Shown: one piece after another, positions 17,778-26,213 of the stretch
How positions within the stretch are numbered: position 1 is the stretch's first letter
Layout: each line of letters opens with the position of its first letter
Assembly: GCA_902778645.1 (NCBI GenBank)
Contig: CACYYO010000023.1
Coordinates: 1-32,216, forward strand
DNA length: 32,216 nucleotides
Direction: 5' to 3'
Origin: an uncultured Rhodospirillales bacterium
GTDB lineage: Bacteria; Pseudomonadota; Alphaproteobacteria; RF32; CAG-239
Notes under the pieces: model-generated
Told to the model about the DNA's origin: nothing
Databases searched by the model: none
Seen by the model: only the letters and a program-made list of their open reading frames with translations
Position numbers and translations under genes: made by a program

Positions 17778-18922
17778 AAATTTATCTGATAGCCGGAGAG
17801 CCTTCGGGAGATTTGCTTGGCTCACGATTCATGAAAGCCATGCAAGCTAAAAATCCGAATGTAGAATTTGTCGGTGTGGGCGGGGAGAGTATGGAAAGCG
17901 CCGGGCTGAAATCTTTGTTTGATATCTCAGATTTAGCCGTCATGGGCTTGGCAGAGGTTATTCCCAGCATTCCAAAAATTCTTAAACTGATAAAGAAGAC
18001 GGTGCAAGATGTAGAAAATCAAAAACCGGACATCATCATGACTATTGACAGTTGGAGTTTTGCCGCCCGTGTGCAAAAAAAGATTCGTCGTAAAAAATTA
18101 GGCATACCGCAAGTTCATTATGTAGCACCGCAAGTTTGGGCTTGGAAGAAAAAACGCGCCAAAACGATGTATAAATATGTAGATTTGTTGCTGACATTAC
18201 TTCCGCAAGAACCGAAATATTTTATTCCCTACAAGCTGGAGGCGGTATGTGTCGGGCATCCGGTTATTGAGAGTCAGGTTGTTCACGGCAATGTGGAGGC
18301 ATTTCGGCAAAAGTTCAAAATTTCCGCTGATAAAAAGATTATTTCAATTTTGCCGGGGTCAAGACATAACGAAGTCGCAGCACTTTTTCCTATCTTTTTG
18401 GAGGGAGCAAAACAATTATTAGAAAGAAATCCGCAACTGCATTTTGTGGTTCCGACAGTTAAAACTGTTGCCGCCAGAGTACAAAAAATGTGTGCTGACA
18501 GTGCCTTGCCATTGACGATTGTTGAAAATGAACAAGACCGCTATGATGCGTTTAAGGCTTCATCTGCCGCGATAGCAGCCTCCGGAACAGTCGCCTTGGA
18601 ACTGGCAATAGCGAATGTCCCGCATATAATCGGTTACAAAGTCTCTCCCTTAACCGGCTGGTTGGCAAAGAAATTTTTGCACATTCAGTTTGTCAACTTA
18701 TCTAACATAATTTTGGGAAGAGAAATTATACCGGAGCTCCTGCAGGAAAGATGTATTCCTGTCAATATCAGCCTGTACATTGAGGGATTACTGAATCATG
18801 ATGAATGGTATGATAAGCAAATGGACGGCTTCAAAAAAGTAAGAATGCTTTTAGGGCAGGGCGAACAAACCCCAAGCGAAAAAGCTTGTGATATTGTGTG
18901 TCGGCTGATTGAGAGAAAATAA
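17774..18922 (+). CDS. lpxB: Lipid-A-disaccharide synthase LpxB
   Basis: Family GT19 glycosyltransferase that joins lipid X and UDP-diacylglucosamine into the lipid A disaccharide, acting at the inner membrane. Marks are IAGEPSGDLLGSRFM at the N-terminus, GVGGESME, VHYVAPQVWAWKKKRAKTM, LPGSRHNEV and the AASGTVALELAIANVPHIIGYK sugar-nucleotide site. Length is 382 aa. The start overlaps the lpxI stop. It is the last gene of the lipid A block; a 156-base gap precedes rpmF. Confidence 0.96.
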   Translation: MKIYLIAGEPSGDLLGSRFMKAMQAKNPNVEFVGVGGESMESAGLKSLFDISDLAVMGLAEVIPSIPKILKLIKKTVQDVENQKPDIIMTIDSWSFAARVQKKIRRKKLGIPQVHYVAPQVWAWKKKRAKTMYKYVDLLLTLLPQEPKYFIPYKLEAVCVGHPVIESQVVHGNVEAFRQKFKISADKKIISILPGSRHNEVAALFPIFLEGAKQLLERNPQLHFVVPTVKTVAARVQKMCADSALPLTIVENEQDRYDAFKASSAAIAASGTVALELAIANVPHIIGYKVSPLTGWLAKKFLHIQFVNLSNIILGREIIPELLQERCIPVNISLYIEGLLNHDEWYDKQMDGFKKVRMLLGQGEQTPSEKACDIVCRLIERK

Positions 18923-19078
18923 ATCAGAAAACGAAAAAAACTCTTGCATAATCATAAAATATTGGTTAAAAGAACACTAAATATTTGTGGCAGAGAATTT
19001 ATGCTTGATTTTAAAAATAAATCGGCTATTACTATCTGTCGGAAATTTGGTTTAATAATAATTAATTGAGTAAAGAAA

Positions 19079-19267
19079 ATGGCTACACCAAAACATAAAA
19101 CATCTAAATCTCGTCGCAATATGCGTCGTTCTCATGATGCATTGAATGCTAATGCCTATCATGAATGCCCGAACTGTGGCGAGTTGAAGAGACCTCATAA
19201 TGTATGCCCGTCTTGCGGTCATTATGACAAGCGTGAAGTTGTCGCTCAAAAAACAGCTGAAGAATAG
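19079..19267 (+). CDS. rpmF: 50S ribosomal protein L32
   Basis: 62-aa L32 with the basic N-terminus [20 protein letters not shown] and a zinc ribbon CPNCG...CPSCG. It is followed closely by plsX, the usual bacterial order rpmF-plsX-fabH. A weak promoter candidate upstream is TTGCAT (18944-18949) with TAAAAG 17 bases later. The gene start is clear. Confidence 0.97.
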   Translation: MATPKHKTSKSRRNMRRSHDALNANAYHECPNCGELKRPHNVCPSCGHYDKREVVAQKTAEE

Positions 19268-19304
19268 GTTTAACACCGCTTAATTATTTTAAGCAAAGAC
19301 TATT

Positions 19305-20366
19305 ATGGAGCAGGTTTTGTCTGATAATCTGGTCATATCGATAGACGCAATGGGGGGAGACAATTCCCCCAGAGTCGTTATTGAGGGATTGGTTGAGGCA
19401 TCACTCAAAAATCCCGATGTTCGTTTTCTGGTATATGGAGATGAGGGCAAAGTTAAGCCGCTCCTGAATAAGTATCCCCGCTTAAAGGAGAAGTGCGAGT
19501 TACGCCATGCCACGGAGGTTGTCCGTAATGAGGACAAACCCTCTCAGGTGATTCGTAACCGTAACACCAGTATGTATATGGCTATAGATGCCGTACGCCG
19601 TGGAGAGGCAAAAGCGATTGTTTCTGCCGGTAACACGGGGGCGCTCATGGCTATCTCAAAGCTTTCCCTTAAAACGATTCAAAAGATTCATCGCCCAGCG
19701 ATTGTGACGATTATGCCGAGTATTGCCGGCAAGTATGTTATGCTTGATTTAGGAGCAAACACGGAGTGCGATGCGCTAAATTTGGCTGAGTTCGCCCTGA
19801 TGGGGAATATTGTTGCCCAACATGCCTTGGGCATTGCCAGACCGCGTGTCGGTTTGCTCAATATCGGTGCTGAGGACATGAAGGGCAAAGAAGAGATCAA
19901 ACAAGCCGCCCAAATCATCAAAAATTCGCATATGAACATTGAATTTGTCGGTTTCGTAGAGCCGCATGACTTGCCGTTCGGTAAGGCCGATGTCGTGGTT
20001 GCTGATGGTTTTACCGGTAACATTGCCCTTAAATCGATTGAAGGCGCCGCCAAATTGATTATGACTAAGATTAAGAATGCAATTAAGACTTCGCCGTTGG
20101 CGATTCTCGGCTTGCCGTTTATGATGGGAGTTAAATTAAAACTCAAAAAGAGTTTAGATCCGCGTTTATACAACGGAGCAATGTTTGTCGGGCTTAACGG
20201 CCTTTCTGTTAAAAGTCACGGCGGAACAGATGCCCTAGGTTATTCGGTTGCTGTCGGGCATGCCATTAGTATGGTGCGCCAAGACTTTGTGGCAACGATT
20301 CGCGAAGAACTGGAGCATGTTGATTTAGACGAATTATCACAGGAAATAATCTATGACGCTTATTAG
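19305..20366 (+). CDS. plsX: Phosphate acyltransferase PlsX
   Basis: Converts acyl-ACP to acyl-phosphate, the substrate of PlsY (encoded at 6777-7409). Conserved motifs are ISIDAMGGDNSPRVVIEG, VSAGNTGALMA, LDLGANTEC, GFVEPHDL, VVADGFTGNIALKS and SHGGTDALGY. Length is 353 aa from ATG 19305; no strong ribosome binding site is evident. Its 3' end overlaps fabH by 14 bases. Confidence 0.97.
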   Translation: MEQVLSDNLVISIDAMGGDNSPRVVIEGLVEASLKNPDVRFLVYGDEGKVKPLLNKYPRLKEKCELRHATEVVRNEDKPSQVIRNRNTSMYMAIDAVRRGEAKAIVSAGNTGALMAISKLSLKTIQKIHRPAIVTIMPSIAGKYVMLDLGANTECDALNLAEFALMGNIVAQHALGIARPRVGLLNIGAEDMKGKEEIKQAAQIIKNSHMNIEFVGFVEPHDLPFGKADVVVADGFTGNIALKSIEGAAKLIMTKIKNAIKTSPLAILGLPFMMGVKLKLKKSLDPRLYNGAMFVGLNGLSVKSHGGTDALGYSVAVGHAISMVRQDFVATIREELEHVDLDELSQEIIYDAY

Positions 20367-21330
20367 ATCCGAAATAGTAGGTTTTGGGCATTGTTTGCCG
20401 CAAAAGGTCTTAACCAACGACGACTTATCTCATATGGTTGATACCAATGATGAATGGATTCGGACACGTACCGGTATTTGCACACGCCACATATCTGAAG
20501 GCGAAACAACCTCGGACATTTCTTTCAAAGCGGCACAAATGGCATTAAAGTCGGCTTCTATGACAGCTCAAGATTTGGATATGATTATTGTCGCCACGGT
20601 GACACCTGATAACACGACACCGACGGTCGCCGCAAAATTATCAAAGCGTTTGGAAGCCAAATATGGGGCTATATGTATGGACATTTCTGCCGCCTGTTCG
20701 GGGTTTGTGTATGCACTGACTGTTGTCGACAATATGATCCGCCTCGGACAGATTAAAACAGCCCTTGTCATCGGAGCGGAGACACTATCGAACATTGTTG
20801 ATTGGACAGACCGGAACACGTGTGTTCTATTTGGAGACGGTGCCGGTGCGGCGATTGTACGTGCAACCCAAGGCAATGGAACAGCGGAAGATACCGGAAT
20901 TTTAGCAACGAAATTATATGCTGACGGCAGTCACTATGACAATTTAATAATTAATGGCGGTGTTTCCACGACCAGAACGGCCGGTTATGTAACGATGGAT
21001 GGCAAAGAAGTATTCAAGTTTGCAGTGAATGCCCTCAGCCAGGCTGCTGAAACGGTTATGGAAATGGCAGGTGTCAGCAGTAAAGATGTGGACTTTGTTA
21101 TACCGCACCAAGCCAATATCCGTATTATTGAAGGCGTCGGGAAAAAATTAAATCTGCCGGAAGAGAAAGTTATTGTCACGGTAGACCACCATGGTAATAC
21201 GTCAGCTGCATCGATTCCTCTGGCATTGTCCGAGAATTATCATGCCGGACGGCTTAAGAAAGGTGATTTGGTCGTTTTGACGGCTATGGGAGCCGGCTTT
21301 ACTTGGGGCGGTGCTCTCGTCCGTATTTAA
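20353..21330 (+). CDS. fabH: 3-oxoacyl-[acyl-carrier-protein] synthase III (FabH)
   Basis: Starts fatty acid synthesis by condensing acetyl-CoA with malonyl-ACP. The catalytic triad is visible: Cys115 in ISAACSGF, His252 in IPHQANIRII and Asn282 in HGNTSAAS. Also conserved are NDEWIRTRTGI and FGDGAGAAIV. The 325-aa length is standard. It overlaps plsX and is followed about 100 bases later by ihfA. Confidence 0.97.
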   Translation: MTLIRSEIVGFGHCLPQKVLTNDDLSHMVDTNDEWIRTRTGICTRHISEGETTSDISFKAAQMALKSASMTAQDLDMIIVATVTPDNTTPTVAAKLSKRLEAKYGAICMDISAACSGFVYALTVVDNMIRLGQIKTALVIGAETLSNIVDWTDRNTCVLFGDGAGAAIVRATQGNGTAEDTGILATKLYADGSHYDNLIINGGVSTTRTAGYVTMDGKEVFKFAVNALSQAAETVMEMAGVSSKDVDFVIPHQANIRIIEGVGKKLNLPEEKVIVTVDHHGNTSAASIPLALSENYHAGRLKKGDLVVLTAMGAGFTWGGALVRI

Positions 21331-21428
21331 AAAAGTTGTTTATATCTCAATCGGTGCTTGAGTTTAGCGCCGAAGTGGTATATTTCAAAGTCTATATTCA
21401 GAAATAACAAAGTTTTAAGGAAGGTAAA

Positions 21429-21713
21429 ATGAAAACAATTACACGTGCTGATGTCGCTGAAACCATTTATGAAGAAATCGGATTGTCTCGCAAAGATTCA
21501 AACGATATCTTAGATATGATTTTGGATGAAATTACACAGGAATTAGTTCGCGGTAATGATGTAAAATTGAGTTCATTTGGGACATTTTCTTTGCGCGATA
21601 AAAAAGCACGTACCGGACGTAACCCTAAAACAGGTGTTGATGCCGTTATTACGCCGCGCCGCGTTATTTCTTTCAAACCGTCTCAAACCATGAGAAAAGA
21701 GATTAACGCCTAA
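21429..21713 (+). CDS. ihfA: Integration host factor subunit alpha
   Basis: DNA-bending protein of the HU/IHF family. It has N-terminal helices [20 protein letters not shown], the beta arm region [20 protein letters not shown], and ends [13 protein letters not shown]. The fabH-ihfA-merR neighbourhood supports the alpha assignment over HU or IHF-beta. The start ATG 21429 follows AAGGAAGG. Length is 94 aa. Confidence 0.93.
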   Translation: MKTITRADVAETIYEEIGLSRKDSNDILDMILDEITQELVRGNDVKLSSFGTFSLRDKKARTGRNPKTGVDAVITPRRVISFKPSQTMRKEINA

Positions 21714-21736
21714 CAAGAACATATAGAGGGACTTCC

Positions 21737-22150
21737 ATGGTCGTCAATAAATCAAAAGATGCATTTCGAACGATTGCTGAGGTTGCAGACGAGTTAGATG
21801 TTGCAACACATGTATTGCGCTTTTGGGAGACCAAGTTTCCGCAGATTCAGCCGATGAAACGCAACGGCGGTCGCCGTTATTACCGCCCTGATGATGTTGA
21901 ACTTGTGCGTAAAATAAAATATTACTTATACGACAAGCGCTATACGATTGAAGGTGTTCAAAAAGTCCTGAAAGAAAAGGGGTTGAAAGCGATTTTGGGG
22001 GAAGAAATCCAGAAAGACTTTTTTGCTGAATCGCTGGAACAAATTGAATTGAGTGAGAAAAACAAGCAGTTACTGACAGATATTTCATCAGAGCTTAAGG
22101 CTTTATCTGCCGGATTGCAAAATACACTTGAGCAAGTCAAAGAAAATTGA
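21737..22150 (+). CDS. MerR-family transcriptional regulator
   Basis: 137-aa regulator with an N-terminal winged helix ([30 protein letters not shown], then [15 protein letters not shown]) and a short coiled dimerisation helix. It lacks clear metal-binding cysteines at the C-terminus, so it is not a metal-sensing MerR. The same type of gene follows ihfA in many alphaproteobacteria; its targets are unknown to me. It lies 23 bases downstream of ihfA and is probably co-transcribed. Confidence 0.92.
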   Translation: MVVNKSKDAFRTIAEVADELDVATHVLRFWETKFPQIQPMKRNGGRRYYRPDDVELVRKIKYYLYDKRYTIEGVQKVLKEKGLKAILGEEIQKDFFAESLEQIELSEKNKQLLTDISSELKALSAGLQNTLEQVKEN

Positions 22151-22162
22151 ACTTAAAGCGGG

Positions 22163-22186
22163 CAGGTTGGTAACCGGCCTGTTTTT
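22163..22186 (+). terminator. Rho-independent terminator after the merR-type gene
   Basis: An 8-bp stem CAGGTTGG/CCGGCCTG (two G-U pairs) has loop TAA and is followed by TTTTT. It closes the fabH-ihfA-merR group. Confidence 0.75.
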
Positions 22187-22294
22187 ATGTTGGGCTCAGA
22201 ATGCCCGGTAATTAAACAAATATAATTATTCGGAGTTTCCCGACCTTGTTTTTATAAAAAGGAGATTATATTAGAGCAAAACGAAGGAGGGGAA

Positions 22295-22615
22295 ATGCTG
22301 TATTGGACATATTTAATTATAGCATCTATATTTGAGGTTGGTTGGCCTTTTGGTCTGAAGATGGCAGATGTTTCTACAGCCAAAGTCAGTTGGATCGCAT
22401 TTTCAATTGCAACGATGACCTTGAGCGGAATTTTTTTATTTTTGGCGCAGCGAGGGATAGCCATCGGGACAGCATATGCGGTTTGGAGCGGAATAGGGGC
22501 ATCGTGCACATTTGTGATCGGAGTTTTGTTTTTTGCCGATACCTTTAATATGATGAGATTATTAGGAATAGTAATGATTGTAACAGGTGTAGTACTGCTG
22601 AAAATGGGACACTGA
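22295..22615 (+). CDS. sugE: Small multidrug resistance (SMR) transporter, SugE/Gdx type
   Basis: 106-aa inner-membrane protein with four predicted transmembrane helices. The essential membrane Glu is residue 14 in SIFEVGWPFGLK. GTAYAVWSGIGA and FNMMRLLGIVMIVTG match the SugE/Gdx branch, which exports guanidinium and some quaternary ammonium compounds, better than the EmrE branch. I looked for a guanidine riboswitch upstream and saw none. AAGGAGGGGAA precedes ATG 22295. radC starts 3 bases after its stop codon. Confidence 0.9.
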   Translation: MLYWTYLIIASIFEVGWPFGLKMADVSTAKVSWIAFSIATMTLSGIFLFLAQRGIAIGTAYAVWSGIGASCTFVIGVLFFADTFNMMRLLGIVMIVTGVVLLKMGH

Positions 22616-22617
22616 AA

Positions 22618-23313
22618 ATGACAACATCTACAGATAAACCGGATTATCTTGGGCATCGCCAGCGCTTACGTGAACGCTTTGAGGTTGATGACGGCCGGAG
22701 TATGCCGGATTACGAATTGCTTGAGTTTTTATTGACGGCTTTTATTCCGAGGCGCGATGTCAAGCCGATTGCAAAACGTCTGCTCGCCAAATTCAAGGAT
22801 TTGGCCGGTGTTTTTAGCGCTTCACGTTCGGAATTGGAAGAAGTTGATGGCATCAAAAGTGTTGCGTCTAACTATTTAAAAGCCATCCATACCAGCAATA
22901 TACGTTCAAATTGGAGAACATTGCAAAGTGATGATGCGCCGATTATCTGTAAAACAGAGGTCTTAGAAGACTATTGTCGTAGTGCTATGGCGCACTTAGA
23001 TATTGAAGAGTGTCGTTTACTTTATCTGAATACGAAAATGCAGTTGATTGGTGAGGAAATCCTGCAAAGAGGTACGATTAACCATGTGGCAATTCACCCG
23101 CGCGAGATTGTCAAACACGCTCTGCAACAAGGAGCGACATCGGTTATTATGGTGCATAATCATCCTTCCGGAGATGCCACACCCTCAAAAGCAGATATTG
23201 AATTAACCAGGCAGATTAATGTGGCTTTGCGTGCAATTGAGATAAATATGTTGGATCATATCATCGTTAGTAAAAACATGGTTTACAGCCTGAAGGCTCA
23301 TCATTTATTCTAG
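22618..23313 (+). CDS. radC: RadC-family JAB/MPN-domain protein
   Basis: 231-aa protein with an N-terminal helix-hairpin-helix region (about residues 25-90, ELEEVDGIKS) and a C-terminal JAMM metal-protease-like domain: His180 and His182 in VHNHPSGDATPS and Asp193 downstream, with Glu near residue 147. The family is annotated as DNA repair, but a repair role is not well established. It is nearly adjacent to the SMR gene and 13 bases before the apt-like gene, so the three may form an operon. Confidence 0.93.
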   Translation: MTTSTDKPDYLGHRQRLRERFEVDDGRSMPDYELLEFLLTAFIPRRDVKPIAKRLLAKFKDLAGVFSASRSELEEVDGIKSVASNYLKAIHTSNIRSNWRTLQSDDAPIICKTEVLEDYCRSAMAHLDIEECRLLYLNTKMQLIGEEILQRGTINHVAIHPREIVKHALQQGATSVIMVHNHPSGDATPSKADIELTRQINVALRAIEINMLDHIIVSKNMVYSLKAHHLF

Positions 23314-23326
23314 AAAAGGGTCAAAA

Positions 23327-23860
23327 ATGACGGAACAAGAAGATTTTTGTTTGAAAATTGTCAAAGATTACCCACAACCGGGGGTGAACTTTATTGATAT
23401 AAACGGTCTGTTAGCGGAACCGCAAAGTTACCGCAAGGCAATAAATGCGTTTGTCGAGCAGATTAAAAAACAGGGAGGATGCCAAAGAACCGCAATCTTA
23501 GCTCCGGAATCTCGAGGATTTTTGTTTGCCTCAGCAGTGGCATATCAGAGCGGGTTGCCATTGGTCGCCGTCCGCAAAAAAGGGAAAGTACCGAACAAAC
23601 CGTATCGTTTTCAAATTCAAAATGAGTATGATAGCTATGAAATGGAAATTGATAGCGATATTCTCGAACAGTTTGAAAATTACATTTATATAGATGATAT
23701 TTTTGCCACCGGACAGACGCTGACCTGTATTGCGCAGGCATTATCGCATAAAGGCAAAAAAATTTGCCTCGCTTTGCATTTAACGGCGGTAGAAGGTCTG
23801 AAAGAAATACGTCAGGAAAATTCAGTTTTACAATCAATCCCGCACAAAGAAATCATTTAA
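23327..23860 (+). CDS. apt: Adenine phosphoribosyltransferase-like enzyme
   Basis: 177-aa type I phosphoribosyltransferase. The opening KIVKDYPQPGVNFIDINGLL, the ESRGFLFASAVAY segment and VRKKGKVPNKPY match adenine phosphoribosyltransferase. The PRPP loop is IYIDDIFATGQTL (about residues 120-132), slightly divergent from the usual VDDLLATGGT. It probably salvages adenine to AMP. Divergence leaves room for a related purine specificity. ATG 23327 follows AAAGGGTC. Confidence 0.85.
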   Translation: MTEQEDFCLKIVKDYPQPGVNFIDINGLLAEPQSYRKAINAFVEQIKKQGGCQRTAILAPESRGFLFASAVAYQSGLPLVAVRKKGKVPNKPYRFQIQNEYDSYEMEIDSDILEQFENYIYIDDIFATGQTLTCIAQALSHKGKKICLALHLTAVEGLKEIRQENSVLQSIPHKEII

Positions 23861-23875
23861 CCTATAAGACAACAA

Positions 23876-23911
23876 AAACCCTCGCCGATGAGTATGTCAA
23901 CAAGGGGGTTT
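23876..23911 (+). terminator. Possible terminator after apt
   Basis: AAACCCTC (23876-23883) can pair with GGGGGTTT (23904-23911) around a 20-base loop. There is little T-tail, so it is weaker than other terminators in the window. It marks the left edge of the accessory region. Confidence 0.35.
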
Positions 23912-23936
23912 CAATGCTTATGAGCTATAATTAAAT

Positions 23937-24175
23937 ACCATTTACAGCACTATTTCCCCATTGTTTAACCGTATCCCAAGCACTTGTTTCAGGTTGTTGA
24001 ACCTGAGGTGTATTGCCATCTGCGGGATAGGTGTCATAGTTTGTTGCCTGTTTTCAATATTGCTTCCAATATTAGACGTTCCAAAGCCATAGTTGTTATC
24101 AGCGGAACTTCCCCAGAAATTTGTTGTGTACTGAGGATAGGCGATAACATAACAGTTCTTATTTTTCGATGATGA
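23937..24175 (-). pseudogene. Remnant of the NFWG/DNNYGFGTSNIG module family (copy D)
   Basis: The minus strand reads YPQYTTNFWGSSADNNYGFG and TSNIGSNIENRQQTM, nearly identical to the other copies. The first ~55 module residues and any start codon are missing. After PIPQM the frame is shifted relative to copy C: 16 bases of copy C are replaced by 6. In the second frame it resumes as TPQVQQPETSAWDTVKQWG and soon stops. It is a 5'-truncated, internally deleted remnant with no effector-like tail. It lies at the downstream end of the array, beyond the terminator of copy C. Confidence 0.75.
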
Positions 24176-24269
24176 TTATTGCTTTTTTGCAAAAATATGC
24201 TATATTTAATCTACCCTTAAGGTATTTTCCTCCAATGAGAATGAAATAGGATAATCGCTCATTGCGTAT

Positions 24270-24298
24270 CTTTAAATGGTCAGACTCATCATTTAAAG
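24270..24298. repeat. 9-bp inverted repeat upstream of copy D
   Basis: CTTTAAATG (24270-24278) and CATTTAAAG (24290-24298) are perfectly inverted with an 11-base spacer. It could be a small hairpin or a protein-binding site. The surrounding stretch 24180-24305 shows no convincing gene. Confidence 0.5.
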
Positions 24299-24309
24299 GA
24301 CAGGAAAAG

Positions 24310-24340
24310 AAGAAGCCCTCTTGCGAGGGCTTCTTTTATT
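24310..24340. terminator. Strong hairpin terminator at the 3' end of copy C
   Basis: AAGAAGCCCTC/GAGGGCTTCTT forms an 11-bp perfect stem with loop TTGC. It overlaps the copy C stop codon region, with T-rich tails on both strands. Confidence 0.82.
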
Positions 24341-25383
24341 TTCTGGAATAATACATGGAAGATACTGTTTGACCATATTGTGTAGGAGAAGTAACTATTT
24401 TTATTTCCCCATTTGGTTTCTGAATTTTATACACATTTTGCCCATATAAATTTGTCTCAATAGGTTGCTGTTTAATATACTTTGGAATTTGAGTTACTTC
24501 ATTTCTTGGCATTTCATGTCTGTATATAATTTTATCAAGTCCATAATTCTGAACAGTTCCTGTCTCTCTTCCTAGAGGTCTCCCATGAACAATTACATTT
24601 CCATTATCACCTAATATTGCTTCACCACGTTGCAAAACGACAGGCTCTCCGGCGTGATTCTTCATTGTTGCAATAATATCTGTTCCATTTCCTTGAAGTG
24701 GGTCATCCAATAATTTATTATATTTACTACCAATTTTATAACTATTATACGCCATTTGAGCCGGCTCATAAGCGGCTTTACCAATAGCTCCGGTACTTAG
24801 CCCGCCACTACCATACTCAACTATTTGTCCAGTTGTCCTGGCAATATCTCCTTGACCTTGGGCATCTTTAAGTTTCAGATACTCATTCATTTGTGTATCA
24901 ATTCCTAATTTATTGCCCAACCAATCAAGTCCGCCGAAGGTTGCTCCATTGATAGCCCTGTTTGCACCATAGAGAGTATCTAATCCGCTCATAAGCAAGC
25001 TATTTTCTGCATTGCGTTTATTTTGGTCGGCCCAAACGTCAGGTTGTTGTTGAACCTGAGGTGTGCTGGGTTGTGTTTTCATCTGCGGGATAGGTGTCAT
25101 GGTTTGTTGTCTGTTTTCAATATTGCTTCCGATATTAGACGTTCCAAAGCCATAGTTGTTATCCGCAGAATTTCCCCAGAAATTGGTTGTATATTGCGGA
25201 TAGCTTGTGATGCCTTGATTATTATATTGTTTCATCAGGTCATTTTCTCTGTTAATTCGTGCCGTTTGATATTGTATTTCATCACGCGAAAGTAAAACCC
25301 GAGTGGTCAACACCATAGGTATCAACCCTATTGCCGTTGCTCTCATACCCAAACGGCGAGGTATACTGTTTATAAAAAGACAT
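24336..25383 (-). CDS. Module protein copy C, possible nuclease-toxin-like C-terminus (frameshifted near start)
   Basis: The uninterrupted frame runs 25352-24336 from a TTG, but homology with copy A shows the natural start is ATG 25383 (MSFYKQYTSPFGYESNGN..., after AAAGGAGAAAAATC). An extra T at about 25289-25291 breaks the frame after DHSGFT. With one base removed the protein is 348 aa. Order: shared module (about residues 1-85); Pro/Gln-rich linker; glycine-rich helical region with GANRAINGATFGGLDWLG; C-terminal domain of about 120 aa with VVLQRGEAILGDNGNVIVHG, GLDKIIYRHEM and TVSSMYYSRK. The tail resembles by eye small RNase-like toxin domains of the phage/polymorphic-toxin type (PBECR or colicin D/E5-like). 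That is tentative. It may be inactive if the frameshift is real. Confidence 0.6.
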
Positions 25384-25421
25384 GATTTTTCTCCTTTCTA
25401 TTTCTTATTTCTTGCAAAATT

Positions 25422-25449
25422 AAAAGCTCGCCATTCCTGACGAGCTTTT
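25422..25449 (-). terminator. Hairpin terminator between the 55-aa gene and copy C
   Basis: AAAAGCTCG/CGAGCTTTT is a 9-bp perfect stem with a 10-base loop and T-rich tails. It lies after the 55-aa gene and only about 38 bases before the copy C start, so copy C needs read-through or a promoter inside this small gap. Confidence 0.75.
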
Positions 25450-25475
25450 CTTCTGTGATTTCTTTACTGTTACTT

Positions 25476-25643
25476 TTATATATTTATAAAGTATTCTCTA
25501 AAATCATCAATTGCTTGGCTAACTCTAACCATATTTTCTTTGTCTGTACGCAAATTATTTGCTTTAACCATTAATTCCCCTAAAACAGAACAACCGGCAC
25601 AAGGTGTATCTATTTCTTCGTTAAATATCGTCGTAAACTTCAT
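25476..25643 (-). CDS. Small hypothetical protein, 55 aa
   Basis: A short ORF from ATG 25643 to TAA 25478-25476, encoding MKFTTIFNEEIDTPCAGCSV and then a charged helical part ending FREYFINI. It has a CAGC cysteine pair near residue 15-18 and no membrane segment. An AGAAAGAAG stretch lies 8-10 bases upstream. It is placed between the polytopic membrane gene and copy C on the same strand. Function unknown; a partner or immunity-like role is only suggested by position. Confidence 0.5.
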   Translation of the reverse strand: MKFTTIFNEEIDTPCAGCSVLGELMVKANNLRTDKENMVRVSQAIDDFREYFINI

Positions 25644-25672
25644 TTTATCATCTTCTTTCTTCGTATATGATT

Positions 25673-26143
25673 CTAAAAAACAAAAAATATCTTAGTTACT
25701 AGAAAACTTAGTAACAAAGTAATAAGCAATATTGCGATTAAAGTATAAATAACTTGTATTATTCTGAAAATGCTGGAAAGAACTATATTTTGTTTCTTTA
25801 GTCGATTATGATTCCATAGATAAATAATAGCAAAAAAGAAAAAAATTCTGTTTAAAGTCAATGGAATTATAAAAAAATCTGTTTTTTCTATTATACCTGA
25901 CATTATTATAAAAATATCCAGAGCAAAAACAGATCCAATAATAAACAAGAATGAAAATATTACGTTTTTCCAAAATTGTTTATTTATCTCATACCAAAAC
26001 CAATTTCCAAACCACATTTTTTGTAATATTAAAGGAATGAAAAGACCAACATAAATCATTGATCCCCACGCTTTTATAACTAAAGGTAAAAACAAAGAAG
26101 ATACAAATAAAATGGCAGATACCAAAATTTTTACTAAATACAT
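25673..26143 (-). CDS. Polytopic membrane protein, unknown (156 aa)
   Basis: Very hydrophobic protein with about four to five predicted membrane helices and a high Phe/Ile content; I recognise no family. ATG 26143 is chosen because AGGGGTG lies just upstream. The frame extends to 26179, but that extension lies in a terminator hairpin. The gene is markedly more AT-rich than the core genome. It follows copy B on the same strand, as a membrane-embedded immunity protein might, although a terminator separates them. No experimental role can be inferred. Confidence 0.65.
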   Translation of the reverse strand: MYLVKILVSAILFVSSLFLPLVIKAWGSMIYVGLFIPLILQKMWFGNWFWYEINKQFWKNVIFSFLFIIGSVFALDIFIIMSGIIEKTDFFIIPLTLNRIFFFFAIIYLWNHNRLKKQNIVLSSIFRIIQVIYTLIAILLITLLLSFLVTKIFFVF

Positions 26144-26168
26144 ATTCACCCCTATTAAAATACATAAA

Positions 26169-26206
26169 AAGAAACGCATAAATTGTCAATAATTTATGCG
26201 TTTCTT
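26169..26206 (-). terminator. Perfect 16-bp hairpin terminator after copy B
   Basis: AAGAAACGCATAAATT (26169-26184) is perfectly complementary to 26191-26206 with a 6-base loop, and five T follow on the minus strand. It lies just after the copy B stop and just before the 156-aa membrane gene. Confidence 0.85.
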
Positions 26207-26213
26207 AATAGGT

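Noticed and set aside
19688-20173. 161-codon minus-strand open frame opposite plsX
   Set aside because: It is the reverse-strand shadow of the conserved plsX coding sequence and has no ribosome binding site.
22187-22294. Guanidine riboswitch in front of the SugE/Gdx-type gene
   Set aside because: A small GGGC/GCCC hairpin is present, but I see none of the conserved ykkC-type, mini-ykkC (ACGR loops) or ykkC-III sequence.
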